Source of the DNA: Paenibacillus sp. FSL R7-0337
GTDB lineage: Bacteria > Bacillota > Bacilli > Paenibacillales > Paenibacillaceae
Assembly (NCBI RefSeq): GCF_037969875.1
Contig: NZ_CP150218.1
Coordinates: 1,054,001-1,118,000, forward strand
Length of the DNA stretch: 64,000 nt
Direction: 5' to 3'
Notes under the pieces: model-generated
What the model was told of the DNA's origin: nothing
Seen by the model: only the letters and a program-made list of their open reading frames with translations
Databases searched by the model: none
Shown: in pieces, positions 42,037 to 52,323 of the stretch
Position numbering within the stretch: position 1 is the first letter of the stretch
Layout: each line of letters starts with the position of its first letter
Program-made: the position numbers and the translations under genes

Positions 42037-45000
42037 TCAGAACAGTGAAAGCTGGTTACTCTCCGGTAATCCCCGGAAGCAGCCCATTCCCGTAAGCAGC
42101 TCAATCACCGTTTTACTGGCCTTGGATTTCTGCTGGAAATCCTCAATGGAGAGGAATTCTCCTGCATCCTTGGCAGCGGCGATATTAATTGCAGCATTAT
42201 CCCCGATTCCCGCAAGCGAGGAGAACGGAGGAATCAGGCTGGTGCCGTCCACCGTAAATTTGGTAGCATCCGAGCGGTACAGATCAATGTTCTTGAAGGT
42301 AAAGCCGCGTGCAGTCATCTCCAGGGCCATCTCCAGGACCGGAAGCATGGCTTTTTCCTTAGGCAGCGCCTGGAAGCCCTTGGATTCGATCTCCACAAGC
42401 TGGCGCGCAATGGCTTCGTAGCCTTTACAGCACAGCTCGATATCGAAATCCGCCGCGCGGACCGAGAAGTAAGTCGCATAGTATTCTATCGGATGATACA
42501 GCTTGAAGAAGGCTGTGCGCACCGCTGAAATAACATAAGCCGCGGCATGGGCCTTCGGGAACATGTACTGGATTTTGAGACAGGAATCAATGTACCACTG
42601 CGGCACCTTGCAATTCTTCATCTCCTCAATCCACTCCGGCGGCAAGCCCTTCCCTTTACGCACGCTCTCTGTAATTTTGAAGGCCAGACTGGCATCCATC
42701 CCCGTCTTATAAATCAGGTAGAGCATGATATCATCACGGCAGCCGATTACCGTCTTAATGTTACAGGTATTGTTCTTAATCAGCTCCTGCGCATTTCCCA
42801 GCCACACGCCGGTTCCATGGGACAGCCCGGAAATCTGCAGCAAGTCGGCAAAGCTGGAAGGCTTGGCTTCAACAAGCATCTGGCGGACGAACTTCGTTCC
42901 CATCTCCGGCACTCCATAAGTGGCCACCGGGGTACGAATCTGATCGGGTCTTACCCCGAGAGCATCCGTGGAGTTGAACATGCTCATTACCTTCGGATCA
43001 TTCATTGGAATGGTCGTCGGGTCCACACCGGTCAGATCCTGCAGCATCCGCATCATGGTCGGATCATCGTGGCCGAGAATATCAAGCTTCAGCAGGTTCG
43101 CATCGAAGGCGTGATAGTCGAAATGGGTAGTCTTCCACTCGGCTGTAACATCATCCGCCGGAAACTGCACGGGAGTGATATCTTCAATCTCCATGTAATC
43201 CGGCAAAACTACGATACCGCCGGGGTGCTGCCCCGTACTGCGCTTCACACCGGTACAGCCGGCGGCAAGCCGTCCGACCTCTGCGCCGCGCCAGCGCTTC
43301 TGGTGATGTTCTTCATATTTCTTGGTGAAGCCGAAGGCGGTCTTCTCCGCTACCGTACCAATGGTTCCCGCGCGGAATACATTGTCCGGGCCGAACATTG
43401 TTTTGGTGAAATTATGGGCGTTCGGCTGATACTCCCCGGAGAAGTTAAGGTCGATATCGGGAACCTTGTCCCCTTTGAAGCCCAGGAAGGTCTCAAACGG
43501 AATATCCTGACCTTCTCCCTTCAGCTTCCCGCCACAATCGGGACAGTCCTTATCCGGCAAGTCGAACCCGCTCGGCACACTTCCGTCCAGGAACCATTCG
43601 CTGTGCCGGCATTCCGAATTGGTACAAATATAGTGAGCCGGAAGCGGGTTAACCTCCGAGATTCCAAGGAATGTTGCCACTACAGACGAGCCTACCGAGC
43701 CACGGGAACCGACGAGATAACCGTCCTGGTTCGACTTTTTGACAAGCCGTTCCGAGATCAGATAGTTGGCGGAGAACCCGTATTTAATAATAGGGGCAAG
43801 CTCCTTCTCCAGACGGGCAATCACAACCTCCGGCAGTTCCTCGCCGTAGATCGATTTGGCTGTTTCATAGCAGGTATTGCGGATCTCATCATCCGCACCT
43901 TCAATAATAGGCGTGAAGAGATCGCTTGGGAACAGATCGTATTCTTCGAACCGCTCAGCCAGCTCAACAGTATTCGTGACCACGACTTCCTTCGCTTTGG
44001 CTGCACCCAGGTATTCGAACTCGGCAAGCATCTCATCGGTTGTACGGAAGTGGGCATCCGGCTTGTTCTGGTCTTTTAGCGGACTGAACCCCGTAATCCC
44101 GTGGATCGTAATATCGCGGAACAGCTTATCGCGCGGCTCCAGATAGTGCACATTCCCAGTGGCTATCACCGGCTTATTCATCTGTTCGCCGATCTCACAA
44201 ATTTTGCGTACAACACCCCGCAGGTCCTCTGGACTCGCTACGAACCCTTTATCCACCAGATGCATGTACATGGTCAGCGGCTGGATTTCCAGCACATCAT
44301 AGAACTGGGCAACCTCAATTGCCTCTTCCACGGTCTTGTTCAGCACAGCCTCGAAGAACTCGCCCCGCTCACAGCCGGATATGACGAGCAGTCCGTCACG
44401 ATGTTCTTCAAGCTTCGATTTGGGAATGCAGGGTACGCGCTTATAGTACTCGGTATGCGACATAGAGATCAGCTTGTAGAGGTTTTTTTTGCCGATCGGA
44501 TTCAGTGCATAGATTCCGCAGTGAAACGGCCGTACATTCGACAAGTCATTGCCTACATAATCGTTCAGCCGGTCCAGCCGGGTCATGCCCTTCATCTTCT
44601 CCGCATCGGACAGCAGACCGTTCAGAATCCCGCCCAGTGCAATCGTATCATCCACCGCACGGTGATGGCTCTCCAGCAGTACCTTGTACTTGTCAGCAAG
44701 CGTATTGAGCCGGTGGTTCTTCATTTTGGGGAAGAGCAGACGCGCCAGCTCCAGCGTATCCAGTGAAGGATTTGGCAGCTCCGGCTGCCCCAGCTTCTTC
44801 AGAGAAGCTTGAATGAAGCCCATATCGAACCGCGCATTGTGCGCAACGAGAATGCTGTCTCCTACGAACTCCACGAACTCCCCCAGTACCGGCGCAAGAT
44901 CCGGGGCATCCTTGACCATTTCATCCGTAATGTTCGTCAACTGCTGGATGTGGTAGGGGATTTTCTCATGCGGATTGACGAAGGTGGTGTAACGGTCGAG

Positions 45001-46368
45001 TTCCTTGCCTTCACACATCTTGATCGCCGCAAGCTCCGTGATGTTGTTGCGTGTGATGGACAGCCCCGTGGTCTCGATGTCGAAGACGACATAGGTTGCC
45101 GTCTTGAGCTCGAGCGCCTGCGCATTCTCCACGATATTGACCGCATCATTGACGACATTAGCCTCCACCCCGTAGAGCATCTTGAGCTTATGCTTATGGG
45201 CGGCGTGATTCGCATCCGGGAAGCTCTGAACATTGCCGTGGTCGGTAACTGCAAGTGCCGGGTGGCCCCATTTCGCAGCTGTTTTGACATAGGCATCAAT
45301 CGGTGCTACCGCATCCATCGTGCTCATAGTCGTATGCAAGTGGAACTCCACACGCTTCTCCTTGGCATTGTCCTTACGGGCAGGCGGCGCCGACACCTCG
45401 GTCAGATCCGAAGGAATCATCACCAGCTCAGGAATCTGCATGAACCGGTCATATTCCACTTTGCCGCGCGCCCGGACCCATTTGCCGTTAGCCAACTGGC
45501 CCATGATCTTCAGTTCTTCCTTGGTCTTGGCGAACATCTTCATCTGCAGGGAATCTGTAAAATCTGTGATGCAGAAGGTGAACAGCGTATTTCCGTTACG
45601 CAGTTCCTTGCGGTCCAGCCCGAAGATCGTCCCCTGGATCGTAATCTTCTTCTCTTCATCCTGAATTTCCAGAATGGAGACGGCCTGCTCTTTGATGTCA
45701 TTCCCTACCTGAAGCTTAATGACCTCATTCGGGTCCCCGGCTTCTTCAGGCTCGTCCGGCTCGCTATTCATCATCATCAGCTCTACCAGCTCACGCTGCT
45801 CCTGCTGGAGCTTCTGCTGGAATTCCTCATAGGCATCCGCCTTGCTCTTACTCTCGTCCTCGGCCATTTGCAGCTTGACCTTGAGGGGAAGTGCGAAATA
45901 TTTATCATAATATTTAATAATGGCGGCTTCGATACCCTTTTTACGGGCCAGCTCGAGCGACATGGTATCATTCAGGCTAAGAATGAGCGTTCCGTCCCGC
46001 AGCTCCTGACTGGAACGCGTCAGCCAACCGTTGACGGAAGGAATCTCACGCTGGACCCACTCGAGGAACATGCCCCAGTACTCCTGCACAATATCGGCTC
46101 TGCTTACAGTATCATCATATAGGAACAAGAAGCTGACCTTGGCAATATGCTGCAGCTTCTCACGCATTCTTAGGATAAAGGCCCGGTAGGTCTGGGCGGG
46201 AATCAGGGTTGTCTTCGCAATCACGATATGCCAGTCATGGTTGCCGCGGCTAATCTCCACCCGTTCAATCTGTCCGTCTACAAAATAAGGATCAATCATG
46301 GCAGGCGGAATCTCCCCCTGCTTCATCAACAGCTCAAATCTCTTTCTTCTCTCCACGTTCTGCTCCAT
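42037..46368 (-). CDS. polC: DNA polymerase III alpha subunit, PolC type
   Basis: Main replicative polymerase of low-GC Gram-positives, with built-in proofreading. Seen: 1443 residues (B. subtilis 1437). OB-fold near 240-320 (TIQGTIFGLDRKELRNGN); PHP domain start VEFHLHTTMSTMDAV near 338; DEDD exonuclease with FDIETTGLS near 427 and HNARFDMGF; Cys cluster with CTNSEC and CPDCGGK; catalytic PDIDLNFSGEYQ near 970; LKLDILGHDDPTMM. ATG at 46366-46368 after AGGTGG. It lies between proS and rimP, as in other Bacillales. Confidence 0.98.
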   Translation of the reverse strand: MEQNVERRKRFELLMKQGEIPPAMIDPYFVDGQIERVEISRGNHDWHIVIAKTTLIPAQTYRAFILRMREKLQHIAKVSFLFLYDDTVSRADIVQEYWGMFLEWVQREIPSVNGWLTRSSQELRDGTLILSLNDTMSLELARKKGIEAAIIKYYDKYFALPLKVKLQMAEDESKSKADAYEEFQQKLQQEQRELVELMMMNSEPDEPEEAGDPNEVIKLQVGNDIKEQAVSILEIQDEEKKITIQGTIFGLDRKELRNGNTLFTFCITDFTDSLQMKMFAKTKEELKIMGQLANGKWVRARGKVEYDRFMQIPELVMIPSDLTEVSAPPARKDNAKEKRVEFHLHTTMSTMDAVAPIDAYVKTAAKWGHPALAVTDHGNVQSFPDANHAAHKHKLKMLYGVEANVVNDAVNIVENAQALELKTATYVVFDIETTGLSITRNNITELAAIKMCEGKELDRYTTFVNPHEKIPYHIQQLTNITDEMVKDAPDLAPVLGEFVEFVGDSILVAHNARFDMGFIQASLKKLGQPELPNPSLDTLELARLLFPKMKNHRLNTLADKYKVLLESHHRAVDDTIALGGILNGLLSDAEKMKGMTRLDRLNDYVGNDLSNVRPFHCGIYALNPIGKKNLYKLISMSHTEYYKRVPCIPKSKLEEHRDGLLVISGCERGEFFEAVLNKTVEEAIEVAQFYDVLEIQPLTMYMHLVDKGFVASPEDLRGVVRKICEIGEQMNKPVIATGNVHYLEPRDKLFRDITIHGITGFSPLKDQNKPDAHFRTTDEMLAEFEYLGAAKAKEVVVTNTVELAERFEEYDLFPSDLFTPIIEGADDEIRNTCYETAKSIYGEELPEVVIARLEKELAPIIKYGFSANYLISERLVKKSNQDGYLVGSRGSVGSSVVATFLGISEVNPLPAHYICTNSECRHSEWFLDGSVPSGFDLPDKDCPDCGGKLKGEGQDIPFETFLGFKGDKVPDIDLNFSGEYQPNAHNFTKTMFGPDNVFRAGTIGTVAEKTAFGFTKKYEEHHQKRWRGAEVGRLAAGCTGVKRSTGQHPGGIVVLPDYMEIEDITPVQFPADDVTAEWKTTHFDYHAFDANLLKLDILGHDDPTMMRMLQDLTGVDPTTIPMNDPKVMSMFNSTDALGVRPDQIRTPVATYGVPEMGTKFVRQMLVEAKPSSFADLLQISGLSHGTGVWLGNAQELIKNNTCNIKTVIGCRDDIMLYLIYKTGMDASLAFKITESVRKGKGLPPEWIEEMKNCKVPQWYIDSCLKIQYMFPKAHAAAYVISAVRTAFFKLYHPIEYYATYFSVRAADFDIELCCKGYEAIARQLVEIESKGFQALPKEKAMLPVLEMALEMTARGFTFKNIDLYRSDATKFTVDGTSLIPPFSSLAGIGDNAAINIAAAKDAGEFLSIEDFQQKSKASKTVIELLTGMGCFRGLPESNQLSLF

Positions 46369-46427
46369 GCATTCCCCACCTAACTCGGCAATAATTGGCG
46401 TAAGACTTCGACGTCATTCTATTGTAA

Positions 46428-46444
46428 GAAAAAGCCTCCGGCTT
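46428..46444 (-). terminator. Weak terminator-like hairpin between proS and polC
   Basis: On the minus strand AAGCC, GGA loop, GGCTT, TTTC. The stem is only 5 bp, so termination would be partial at best. It lies in the 157-bp gap after proS. Confidence 0.35.
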
Positions 46445-46525
46445 GAAAAGCATTGGGTACTTGCGGCCCGCCGACTCCTCTCGCCAGAAGCTGATATAAA
46501 AAGTTAACAATTATAAGGTTGCCGA

Positions 46526-47974
46526 TTAATACGCTTTGGCAAATACAACCGTATGCTGGGCAGGCTTGCCGCAGCAGATACAGGTTTCTTTCGTTTCTGA
46601 CGGATGGAACGGAATATTACGGCTGCCTGCGCCGGTCTCTTCCTTGACCTTATCCTCACATTCTTCAGAGCCGCACCAGCCTGCAAGCGCAAAGCCGCGT
46701 TTCTCCTCCATAGAATTCTTCATCTGCTCAAGAGTGTCTACGGAATAGAAATGATCCTCACGGAATTTCAGTGCCCGCTCATACATCTCCCGATGGACCT
46801 GCTCCAGCATGGCGTTCACTTCTTCAACCAGGTTCTCCTGCTGAATGACCTTCTTCTCACCGCTGATCCGGGATACGAGCACACAGACTCCATTCTCCAT
46901 ATCACGCGGTCCAAGCTCCAGACGGACAGGGACGCCGCGCATTTCATATTCATTGAACTTCCAGCCCGGGGTTACATCCGCACGGTCATCTACACGCACA
47001 CGGATTCCGGCACTTTTGAGTTCACCAAACAGTTCGTCGGTACGTCCGATGACCGCTTCGCGGGTCTTAGGCGGTCCGATTGGAATCATAATGACCTGCG
47101 TAGGCGCTACCTTCGGCGGCAGGGCCAGTCCGCGGTCGTCACCATGCACCATGATGAGCGAACCAATCAGACGCGTGGTAGAGCCCCATGAGGTGGTGTG
47201 CGCATGTTCCAGTACATTCTCCCGGTTCAGATATTGGATATCAAAAGCAACCGCGAACTTGGTACCCAAATAATGTGAGGTAGCGGCCTGAACGGCCCGT
47301 CCATCCTTCATCATCGCTTCAATGGAATACGTATCCACAGCACCGGCGAACCGCTCGGATGGCGTCTTCTGTCCGGTCACTACCGGAATAGCCAGAAAGG
47401 TCTCCACGAAGTCGCGGTAGTTATCAAGCATCTTCATCGTTTCTTCGCGTGCTTCCGTCTCATTCTCATGCGCGGTATGGCCTTCCTGCCAGAGGAATTC
47501 CGTCGTGCGGATGAACGGCAGGGTACGTTTCTCCCAACGGACCACGTTGGCCCATTGGTTGATTAGCACCGGAAGATCGCGGTAAGACTGAATCCATTTG
47601 GAATACATATGACCAAACATGGTCTCGGACGTAGGACGGATTGCCAGACGTTCTTCCAGCACATCGCCTCCGGCCTCAGTGACCCAAGGCAGCTCCGGGT
47701 TGAAGCCCTCCACATGTTCCTTCTCCTTCTGGAAAAAGCTCTCAGGAATGAATAGCGGGAAGTAGGCGTTCCGGTGACCGGTAGCCTTCAGGCGGCGGTT
47801 CATTTCCTCCTGGATATGCTCCCAGATTTCATAGCCGTCCGGTTTGAATACGATACAGCCGCGGACCGGTGAATAATCCATCAGGTCCGCTTTTTTGATA
47901 ACATCGATATACCAGCGTGAGAAATCCTCGCCCTGCGGCGTGATCTCTGTAACGAACTGCTTGTCTTTGGCCAT
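46526..47974 (-). CDS. proS: Prolyl-tRNA synthetase, archaeal/eukaryotic type
   Basis: Charges tRNA-Pro. Seen: 482 residues (shorter than the roughly 565 of the bacterial type, with no INS editing insertion). Class II motifs: RPTSETMFGHMYSKWIQSYR, RWEKRTLPFIRTTEFLWQEG, GRAVQAATSHYLG. A C-terminal zinc-domain extension carries WCGSEECEDKVKEE and ETCICCGKPA, and the chain ends with Tyr (AKAY), all typical of ProS type 3. ATG 47972-47974, ten bases after AGGAGG. It occupies the rseP-proS-polC slot where B. subtilis has a bacterial-type ProRS. No T-box is visible upstream. Confidence 0.95.
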   Translation of the reverse strand: MAKDKQFVTEITPQGEDFSRWYIDVIKKADLMDYSPVRGCIVFKPDGYEIWEHIQEEMNRRLKATGHRNAYFPLFIPESFFQKEKEHVEGFNPELPWVTEAGGDVLEERLAIRPTSETMFGHMYSKWIQSYRDLPVLINQWANVVRWEKRTLPFIRTTEFLWQEGHTAHENETEAREETMKMLDNYRDFVETFLAIPVVTGQKTPSERFAGAVDTYSIEAMMKDGRAVQAATSHYLGTKFAVAFDIQYLNRENVLEHAHTTSWGSTTRLIGSLIMVHGDDRGLALPPKVAPTQVIMIPIGPPKTREAVIGRTDELFGELKSAGIRVRVDDRADVTPGWKFNEYEMRGVPVRLELGPRDMENGVCVLVSRISGEKKVIQQENLVEEVNAMLEQVHREMYERALKFREDHFYSVDTLEQMKNSMEEKRGFALAGWCGSEECEDKVKEETGAGSRNIPFHPSETKETCICCGKPAQHTVVFAKAY

Positions 47975-48068
47975 GTGAAGAAATCCTCCTATTATTCGCC
48001 CCTCAGATTGCACATTAGCTGTGAAGCCCAATCCAATGCATCACGGGATAAAAATGATATGACATCCG

Positions 48069-49343
48069 TCAGCCGCTTATGAGGCGTAAAATATCATTAT
48101 ACGTAACAGCGATCATCACCAGGAACAGCAGGGCAAAGCCTACAAAGTGGACCATGCCTTCCCTGCTCGGGTCGACCGGCTTGCCTCGCAGTGCCTCAAC
48201 ACCAAGGAAGACAAGCCGGCTGCCATCCAATGCAGGAATCGGCAACAGGTTGAAGATCCCTAAGTACAGGCTAAGAATAGCCGCCCAGTAGGTAAGATAC
48301 TGAATGCCCTGCTGGGCAATCTGTCCGGTCAACTGGAATGTGCCTACTGGCCCCGAGATATCATCCATATTAAATTTATTGATCAACTGCTTGAAGCCGA
48401 TAAAAATCAGCTTGGTGGTGTCGACCATAGCTGTACCGGACTTGGTAATCGTCTCCCCCACTCCGGCCTTGCGGGTAGGCAGCTCTGGCGTAATTCCAAC
48501 CTTGCCGCCTTGCTCCCCTTCCATTCCGCGGGGAATCATGGTTACATTTAAGGTCTCTTCGCCGCGCTTCAGCGTCCAGTTCATTTCTTTGCCTTTGGAG
48601 GCCGAGGTCAGCTTGATCATCTTCTGATAATCTCCGCCGATGGCTTGCCCGTCCACAGTGACGACGATATCGCCCTTCTGAAGACCTGCTTCCTGCGCAG
48701 GCATTCCTAAGCTGACGTCACCGATCTTCACATAGGTCGGATTCTCCACCGGGATTCCGGCCATCTGCAGATGAAGTGCAAATAGCACAAACGCCAGAAT
48801 GAAGTTCATCACTGGACCGGCCAGGATCGCTATCGCACGCTGACCGACGGTCTTGCCGCCGAACTGGCGGTCCCTAGGCGCAATTTGCGTCTGCTGGGTG
48901 CCCTTGATCATCATCGCCTGCGGATTCACATCATAAGTGGTCACTTCACCGTCTACATCGAGGCGGATTTTCAGTTCATTCTCCAGATCGGTGAACTGCG
49001 CTTCACCGCGAATAACATTTCTGCGCGTATCCAGTGAATCGATGTATATATTCTTCACCTTGTTATCCTGGCCCAGCCGGACGGCAATGGTCTGCCCCGG
49101 GCCGATCTCAACCATCTCGGGGTCTTCACCAGCCATCCGGGCGTATCCCCCGAAGGGCAGCAGGCGAAGCGTGAACTGGGTTTCACCGCGTTTATAAGAG
49201 AACAGTTTCGGACCGAAACCGATCGCAAATTCCCGTACAAGAATTCCGGCGCGTTTGGCAAAATAATAATGTCCCCATTCATGGACAGTCACCAAAACAA
49301 AGAACATAAACACCGTTAAAAAAACAACTCTTACCATCTCCAT
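48069..49343 (-). CDS. rseP: Site-2 protease, RIP metalloprotease
   Basis: Intramembrane zinc protease that cleaves anti-sigma factors and signal-peptide remnants (RasP in B. subtilis). Seen: 424 residues; HEWGHYYFAKRAGI near residue 21 (HExxH); a periplasmic-side PDZ domain (SLGMPAQEAGLQKGDIVVTV); NLLPIPALDGSRLVF (LDG motif); four membrane helices. ATG after GGGGGA. It stands between dxr and proS as expected. It may process the anti-sigma encoded at 19.8-20.8 kb, but that is inference. Confidence 0.96.
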   Translation of the reverse strand: MEMVRVVFLTVFMFFVLVTVHEWGHYYFAKRAGILVREFAIGFGPKLFSYKRGETQFTLRLLPFGGYARMAGEDPEMVEIGPGQTIAVRLGQDNKVKNIYIDSLDTRRNVIRGEAQFTDLENELKIRLDVDGEVTTYDVNPQAMMIKGTQQTQIAPRDRQFGGKTVGQRAIAILAGPVMNFILAFVLFALHLQMAGIPVENPTYVKIGDVSLGMPAQEAGLQKGDIVVTVDGQAIGGDYQKMIKLTSASKGKEMNWTLKRGEETLNVTMIPRGMEGEQGGKVGITPELPTRKAGVGETITKSGTAMVDTTKLIFIGFKQLINKFNMDDISGPVGTFQLTGQIAQQGIQYLTYWAAILSLYLGIFNLLPIPALDGSRLVFLGVEALRGKPVDPSREGMVHFVGFALLFLVMIAVTYNDILRLISG

Positions 49344-49490
49344 AGCGCAACATTCCCCCTTAAGGTGTAAGACCGAAGTATGTCCTCTTAATTTATCATT
49401 ATTCCAAGGCAGGGCACAAGAGAATCAACAGTCCACACCTATTTTTCAGGGTACAGCCATATTCACCGTTTATAAAAGCCTCTTATCCCG

Positions 49491-50630
49491 TTACAGGACA
49501 GCCGCAAGCTCCCGGGAGGCTAAATCGCTACTGTGAATCTGTTCCAGACCGGGGTTCGCCTCATTGTGATGACGCTGAAGCACTTCATCAATAATCTCAT
49601 CAATCCGCAGGAAGGGAATCTCACCACGCAGGAAGCGGGCTACGGCGACCTCATTGGCTGCATTGAAGGCGGTTGTGAATGTACCACCCGCTAAGCCGCA
49701 GTCAATGGCCATCTTCAGCGCCGGATAGCGCTCATAATCCATCTCCCGGAAGGTCAGGCTGGCTACCTGAGCCAGAGACAAGCGCTTCGCAGGAGACGGC
49801 CAGCGGTCGGGATAGGTGAGCGCATATTGAATAGGAACCCGCATATCAGGAGTCCCGAGCTGAGCAATAATGCTGCTGTCGCAGAACTCCACATACGAGT
49901 GAATAATGCTCTCCGGATGCAGCACCACATCAATCTGCTCATACGGAAGGGCAAACAAATGGTGGGCTTCAATAACCTCAAGACCTTTGTTAACCATGGT
50001 TGCCGAGTCAATAGTAATCTTGGCCCCCATGCTCCAGTTAGGGTGACGCAGTGCGTCTGCTACGGTTACATTCGTAAGCTGTTCACGCTTATAATCACGG
50101 AACGAGCCGCCCGAGGCAGTGATGGTAATTGAAGCCACATCTTTACGATTCTCCCCATTTAAGCATTGAAAAATCGCCGAATGCTCACTGTCCACTGGCA
50201 GCAGCTTCACGCCTTTGCGTCCAGCCAGTTCTGTAACCAGATGACCGGCGGTCACCAGCGTCTCCTTATTAGCCAGTCCAATGTGTCTGCCGGCTTCAAT
50301 CGCCGCAAGCGTGGACTGAAGTCCTACACTTCCTACAAGCGCAGTTACGACCGTCTGTGCATCGCCTCCGGCAGCAATCTCCACCAGACCTTCACTTCCG
50401 CTATACAGCTCTACACCGGCAGGCAGACTGGATCTGATCTCCTCTGCAAGCTCCTTCGTGGATACCGATACACGGCGCGGCTTGAAGCGGCGGACCTGTT
50501 CCAGCAGCAGTGAAGTATTGCTTCCCGCCGCCAGTCCATCGACTTCAAAAGCTTCCGGATGCATCGCTACCACATCCAACGTCTGGGTACCGATGGAACC
50601 CGTGGAGCCGAGAATACTAATTCTATTCAC
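49491..50630 (-). CDS. dxr: 1-deoxy-D-xylulose-5-phosphate reductoisomerase
   Basis: Second step of the MEP isoprenoid pathway. Seen: 379 residues; NADPH motif ILGSTGSIGTQTLDVV; LANKETLVTAG; PVDSEHSAIFQCL; ASGGSFRDY; ATMVNKGLEVIEAHHLF; HPESIIHSYVEF. Start GTG at 50628-50630 with AAGGA eight bases upstream. Part of the uppS-cdsA-dxr-rseP series that feeds lipid carrier synthesis. Confidence 0.97.
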   Translation of the reverse strand: MNRISILGSTGSIGTQTLDVVAMHPEAFEVDGLAAGSNTSLLLEQVRRFKPRRVSVSTKELAEEIRSSLPAGVELYSGSEGLVEIAAGGDAQTVVTALVGSVGLQSTLAAIEAGRHIGLANKETLVTAGHLVTELAGRKGVKLLPVDSEHSAIFQCLNGENRKDVASITITASGGSFRDYKREQLTNVTVADALRHPNWSMGAKITIDSATMVNKGLEVIEAHHLFALPYEQIDVVLHPESIIHSYVEFCDSSIIAQLGTPDMRVPIQYALTYPDRWPSPAKRLSLAQVASLTFREMDYERYPALKMAIDCGLAGGTFTTAFNAANEVAVARFLRGEIPFLRIDEIIDEVLQRHHNEANPGLEQIHSSDLASRELAAVL

Positions 50631-50653
50631 AGTTGCTTTCCTTCTCCCTGTCG

Positions 50654-51457
50654 TTAATAGTAAGGCATCAGCATTACGATATGTACGAAAGGAAATACGA
50701 TGATCCAGCTGTCGCAGCGGTCCAGGATGCCTCCGTGACCCGGCAAGAGCGAGCCTGAATCCTTAATACCGTACACCCGTTTATAGGCAGATTGTACAAG
50801 ATCTCCGAGCTGACCGAGCACAGCGCAAGCAATTCCAATCAGCAGCGCGCGCCCCGTAGTCAGCAGATCAGGAACCAGTAAAGCAAACACAATCGAAATG
50901 ACAGCAGAAATCAATACTCCGCCAAGTGCGCCCTCAATAGTCTTGTTAGGACTGATTGCAGGCCACAGCTTGTTCTTCCCGAAGCTTCTGCCGACAAAAT
51001 AGGCTCCGGCATCACTGCCCCATATACAGCACAGCAGCAGGATCGTCCAGAAGAGGCCATGGCTATCGCCCGCACTGCGGGCGATTCCCATATACGAGAA
51101 CCCCATTCCTATGTAAACAATGCCCGTGAACATCATCGCGGTGATTTTGATATCCAGCTTATTCTTGCTGAAGACAGTGACCAGCAGGAACAGCAGCAAT
51201 ACCAGCCATATCCCCTGTTCCCAGGAGAATAACTTATTCGTCCCCAGAAGATCCCAAGGAATCATAAAGCCTACTACAGAGGCGTAACCCAATACAGCAG
51301 TCAGTCCGAAGGTTGCTGTACCCGTCATTTTGACAAATTCATAATAGCCGATGAGGGCCATGGCAGTCAGCATCAGCTGATACGGCCAGCCACCCCAATA
51401 GCATAACCCTAAAAACAAGGCCCCGGCAACAATTCCGGTAATCAATCGCTGCTTCAA
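50654..51457 (-). CDS. cdsA: Phosphatidate cytidylyltransferase
   Basis: Makes CDP-diacylglycerol, the substrate of PgsA (encoded near 5 kb). Seen: 267 residues, about eight membrane helices, and the C-terminal signature SDAGAYFVGRSFGKNKLWPA with KTIEGALGG and LGQLGDLVQSAYKR, then DSGSLLPGHGGILDRCDS. TTG start at 51455-51457 after GAGAGGG. Confidence 0.96.
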   Translation of the reverse strand: MKQRLITGIVAGALFLGLCYWGGWPYQLMLTAMALIGYYEFVKMTGTATFGLTAVLGYASVVGFMIPWDLLGTNKLFSWEQGIWLVLLLFLLVTVFSKNKLDIKITAMMFTGIVYIGMGFSYMGIARSAGDSHGLFWTILLLCCIWGSDAGAYFVGRSFGKNKLWPAISPNKTIEGALGGVLISAVISIVFALLVPDLLTTGRALLIGIACAVLGQLGDLVQSAYKRVYGIKDSGSLLPGHGGILDRCDSWIIVFPFVHIVMLMPYY

Positions 51458-51477
51458 AGAATCCCTCTCCCATCAGG

Positions 51478-52245
51478 CTACTTCAGTCCACCATAACGGC
51501 GTGTGCGGCGCTGATATTCAGCAACAGCCTGGATCAGATGCGTCTTATCGAACTCCGGCCAGTATGCATCCGTAAACCAAAATTCACTATACGCGATCTG
51601 CCACAGCATAAAGTTACTAAGCCGCATTTCACCGCTGGTACGGATCAGCAGGTCAGGATCAGGTAATCCGCCGGATAACATTCTGCTGTCTATCAGCTCT
51701 GAAGTAATCTCTTCAGGGGACAGGACTCCTGCCTGAATATCCTTGCCCATGCCGCGCATACAATCCTCAATTTCCTTACGCCCGCCGTAATTGAGTGCAA
51801 AATTCAGAATAAGTCCGGTATTGCTCTGTGTGCGGGCTACCGCTTCTTCCATCGCTTTGCGCGTATGGGAAGGCAGCGAGTCGATATCGCCCATTACGCG
51901 AACCTGTACATTCTTTTCAATTAATTCGTCCAATTCAATCGCCAGAAATTCAACGGGGAGACGCATCAGGAAATCCACTTCATCCTTCGGCCGACTCCAG
52001 TTCTCCGTAGAAAAAGCATACAGGGTCAAGAATTCAACGCCCAGGTCATTCGCGGCAATCGTAGCACGTTTGACCGCCTTCATCCCGTTCTGATGGCCTA
52101 CAACCCGAGGCATACCGCGCCGTTTCGCCCAGCGCCCGTTGCCATCCATAATTATCGCTATGTGCCGGGGAATATTATCCGGTGAAATCTCGACTGGCTC
52201 CTGCCTGTCTTTACGGCTCAGCCATTCTTGAATCCGTTTGATCAT
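51478..52245 (-). CDS. uppS: Undecaprenyl diphosphate synthase
   Basis: Cis-prenyltransferase that makes the C55 lipid carrier for cell wall synthesis. Seen: 255 residues; IAIIMDGNGRWAKRRGMPRV, FLTLYAFSTENWSRP, NFALNYGGRKEI, DLLIRTSGEMRLSNFMLWQI. ATG 52243-52245, eight bases after GGAGG; the frame is open 12 codons further without a site. Confidence 0.97.
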   Translation of the reverse strand: MIKRIQEWLSRKDRQEPVEISPDNIPRHIAIIMDGNGRWAKRRGMPRVVGHQNGMKAVKRATIAANDLGVEFLTLYAFSTENWSRPKDEVDFLMRLPVEFLAIELDELIEKNVQVRVMGDIDSLPSHTRKAMEEAVARTQSNTGLILNFALNYGGRKEIEDCMRGMGKDIQAGVLSPEEITSELIDSRMLSGGLPDPDLLIRTSGEMRLSNFMLWQIAYSEFWFTDAYWPEFDKTHLIQAVAEYQRRTRRYGGLK

Positions 52246-52323
52246 TTCCGTTTCCTCCAAGCTCTTATCAGAAAGAGACAAACCCCACCATTAACGGAGG
52301 GGCCTGAAGTCTCATGAATTTCG

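Noticed and set aside
42547..44079. Plus-strand open frame of 510 codons opposite polC
   Set aside because: Antisense shadow of a definite PolC; composition and motifs belong to the other strand.
44809..46122. Plus-strand open frame of 437 codons opposite the polC 5' half
   Set aside because: Same reason: overlap with the exonuclease and PHP domains of PolC.
47975..48068. T-box leader for proS
   Set aside because: Only about 94 bp separate rseP and proS, with no T-box consensus and no terminator.
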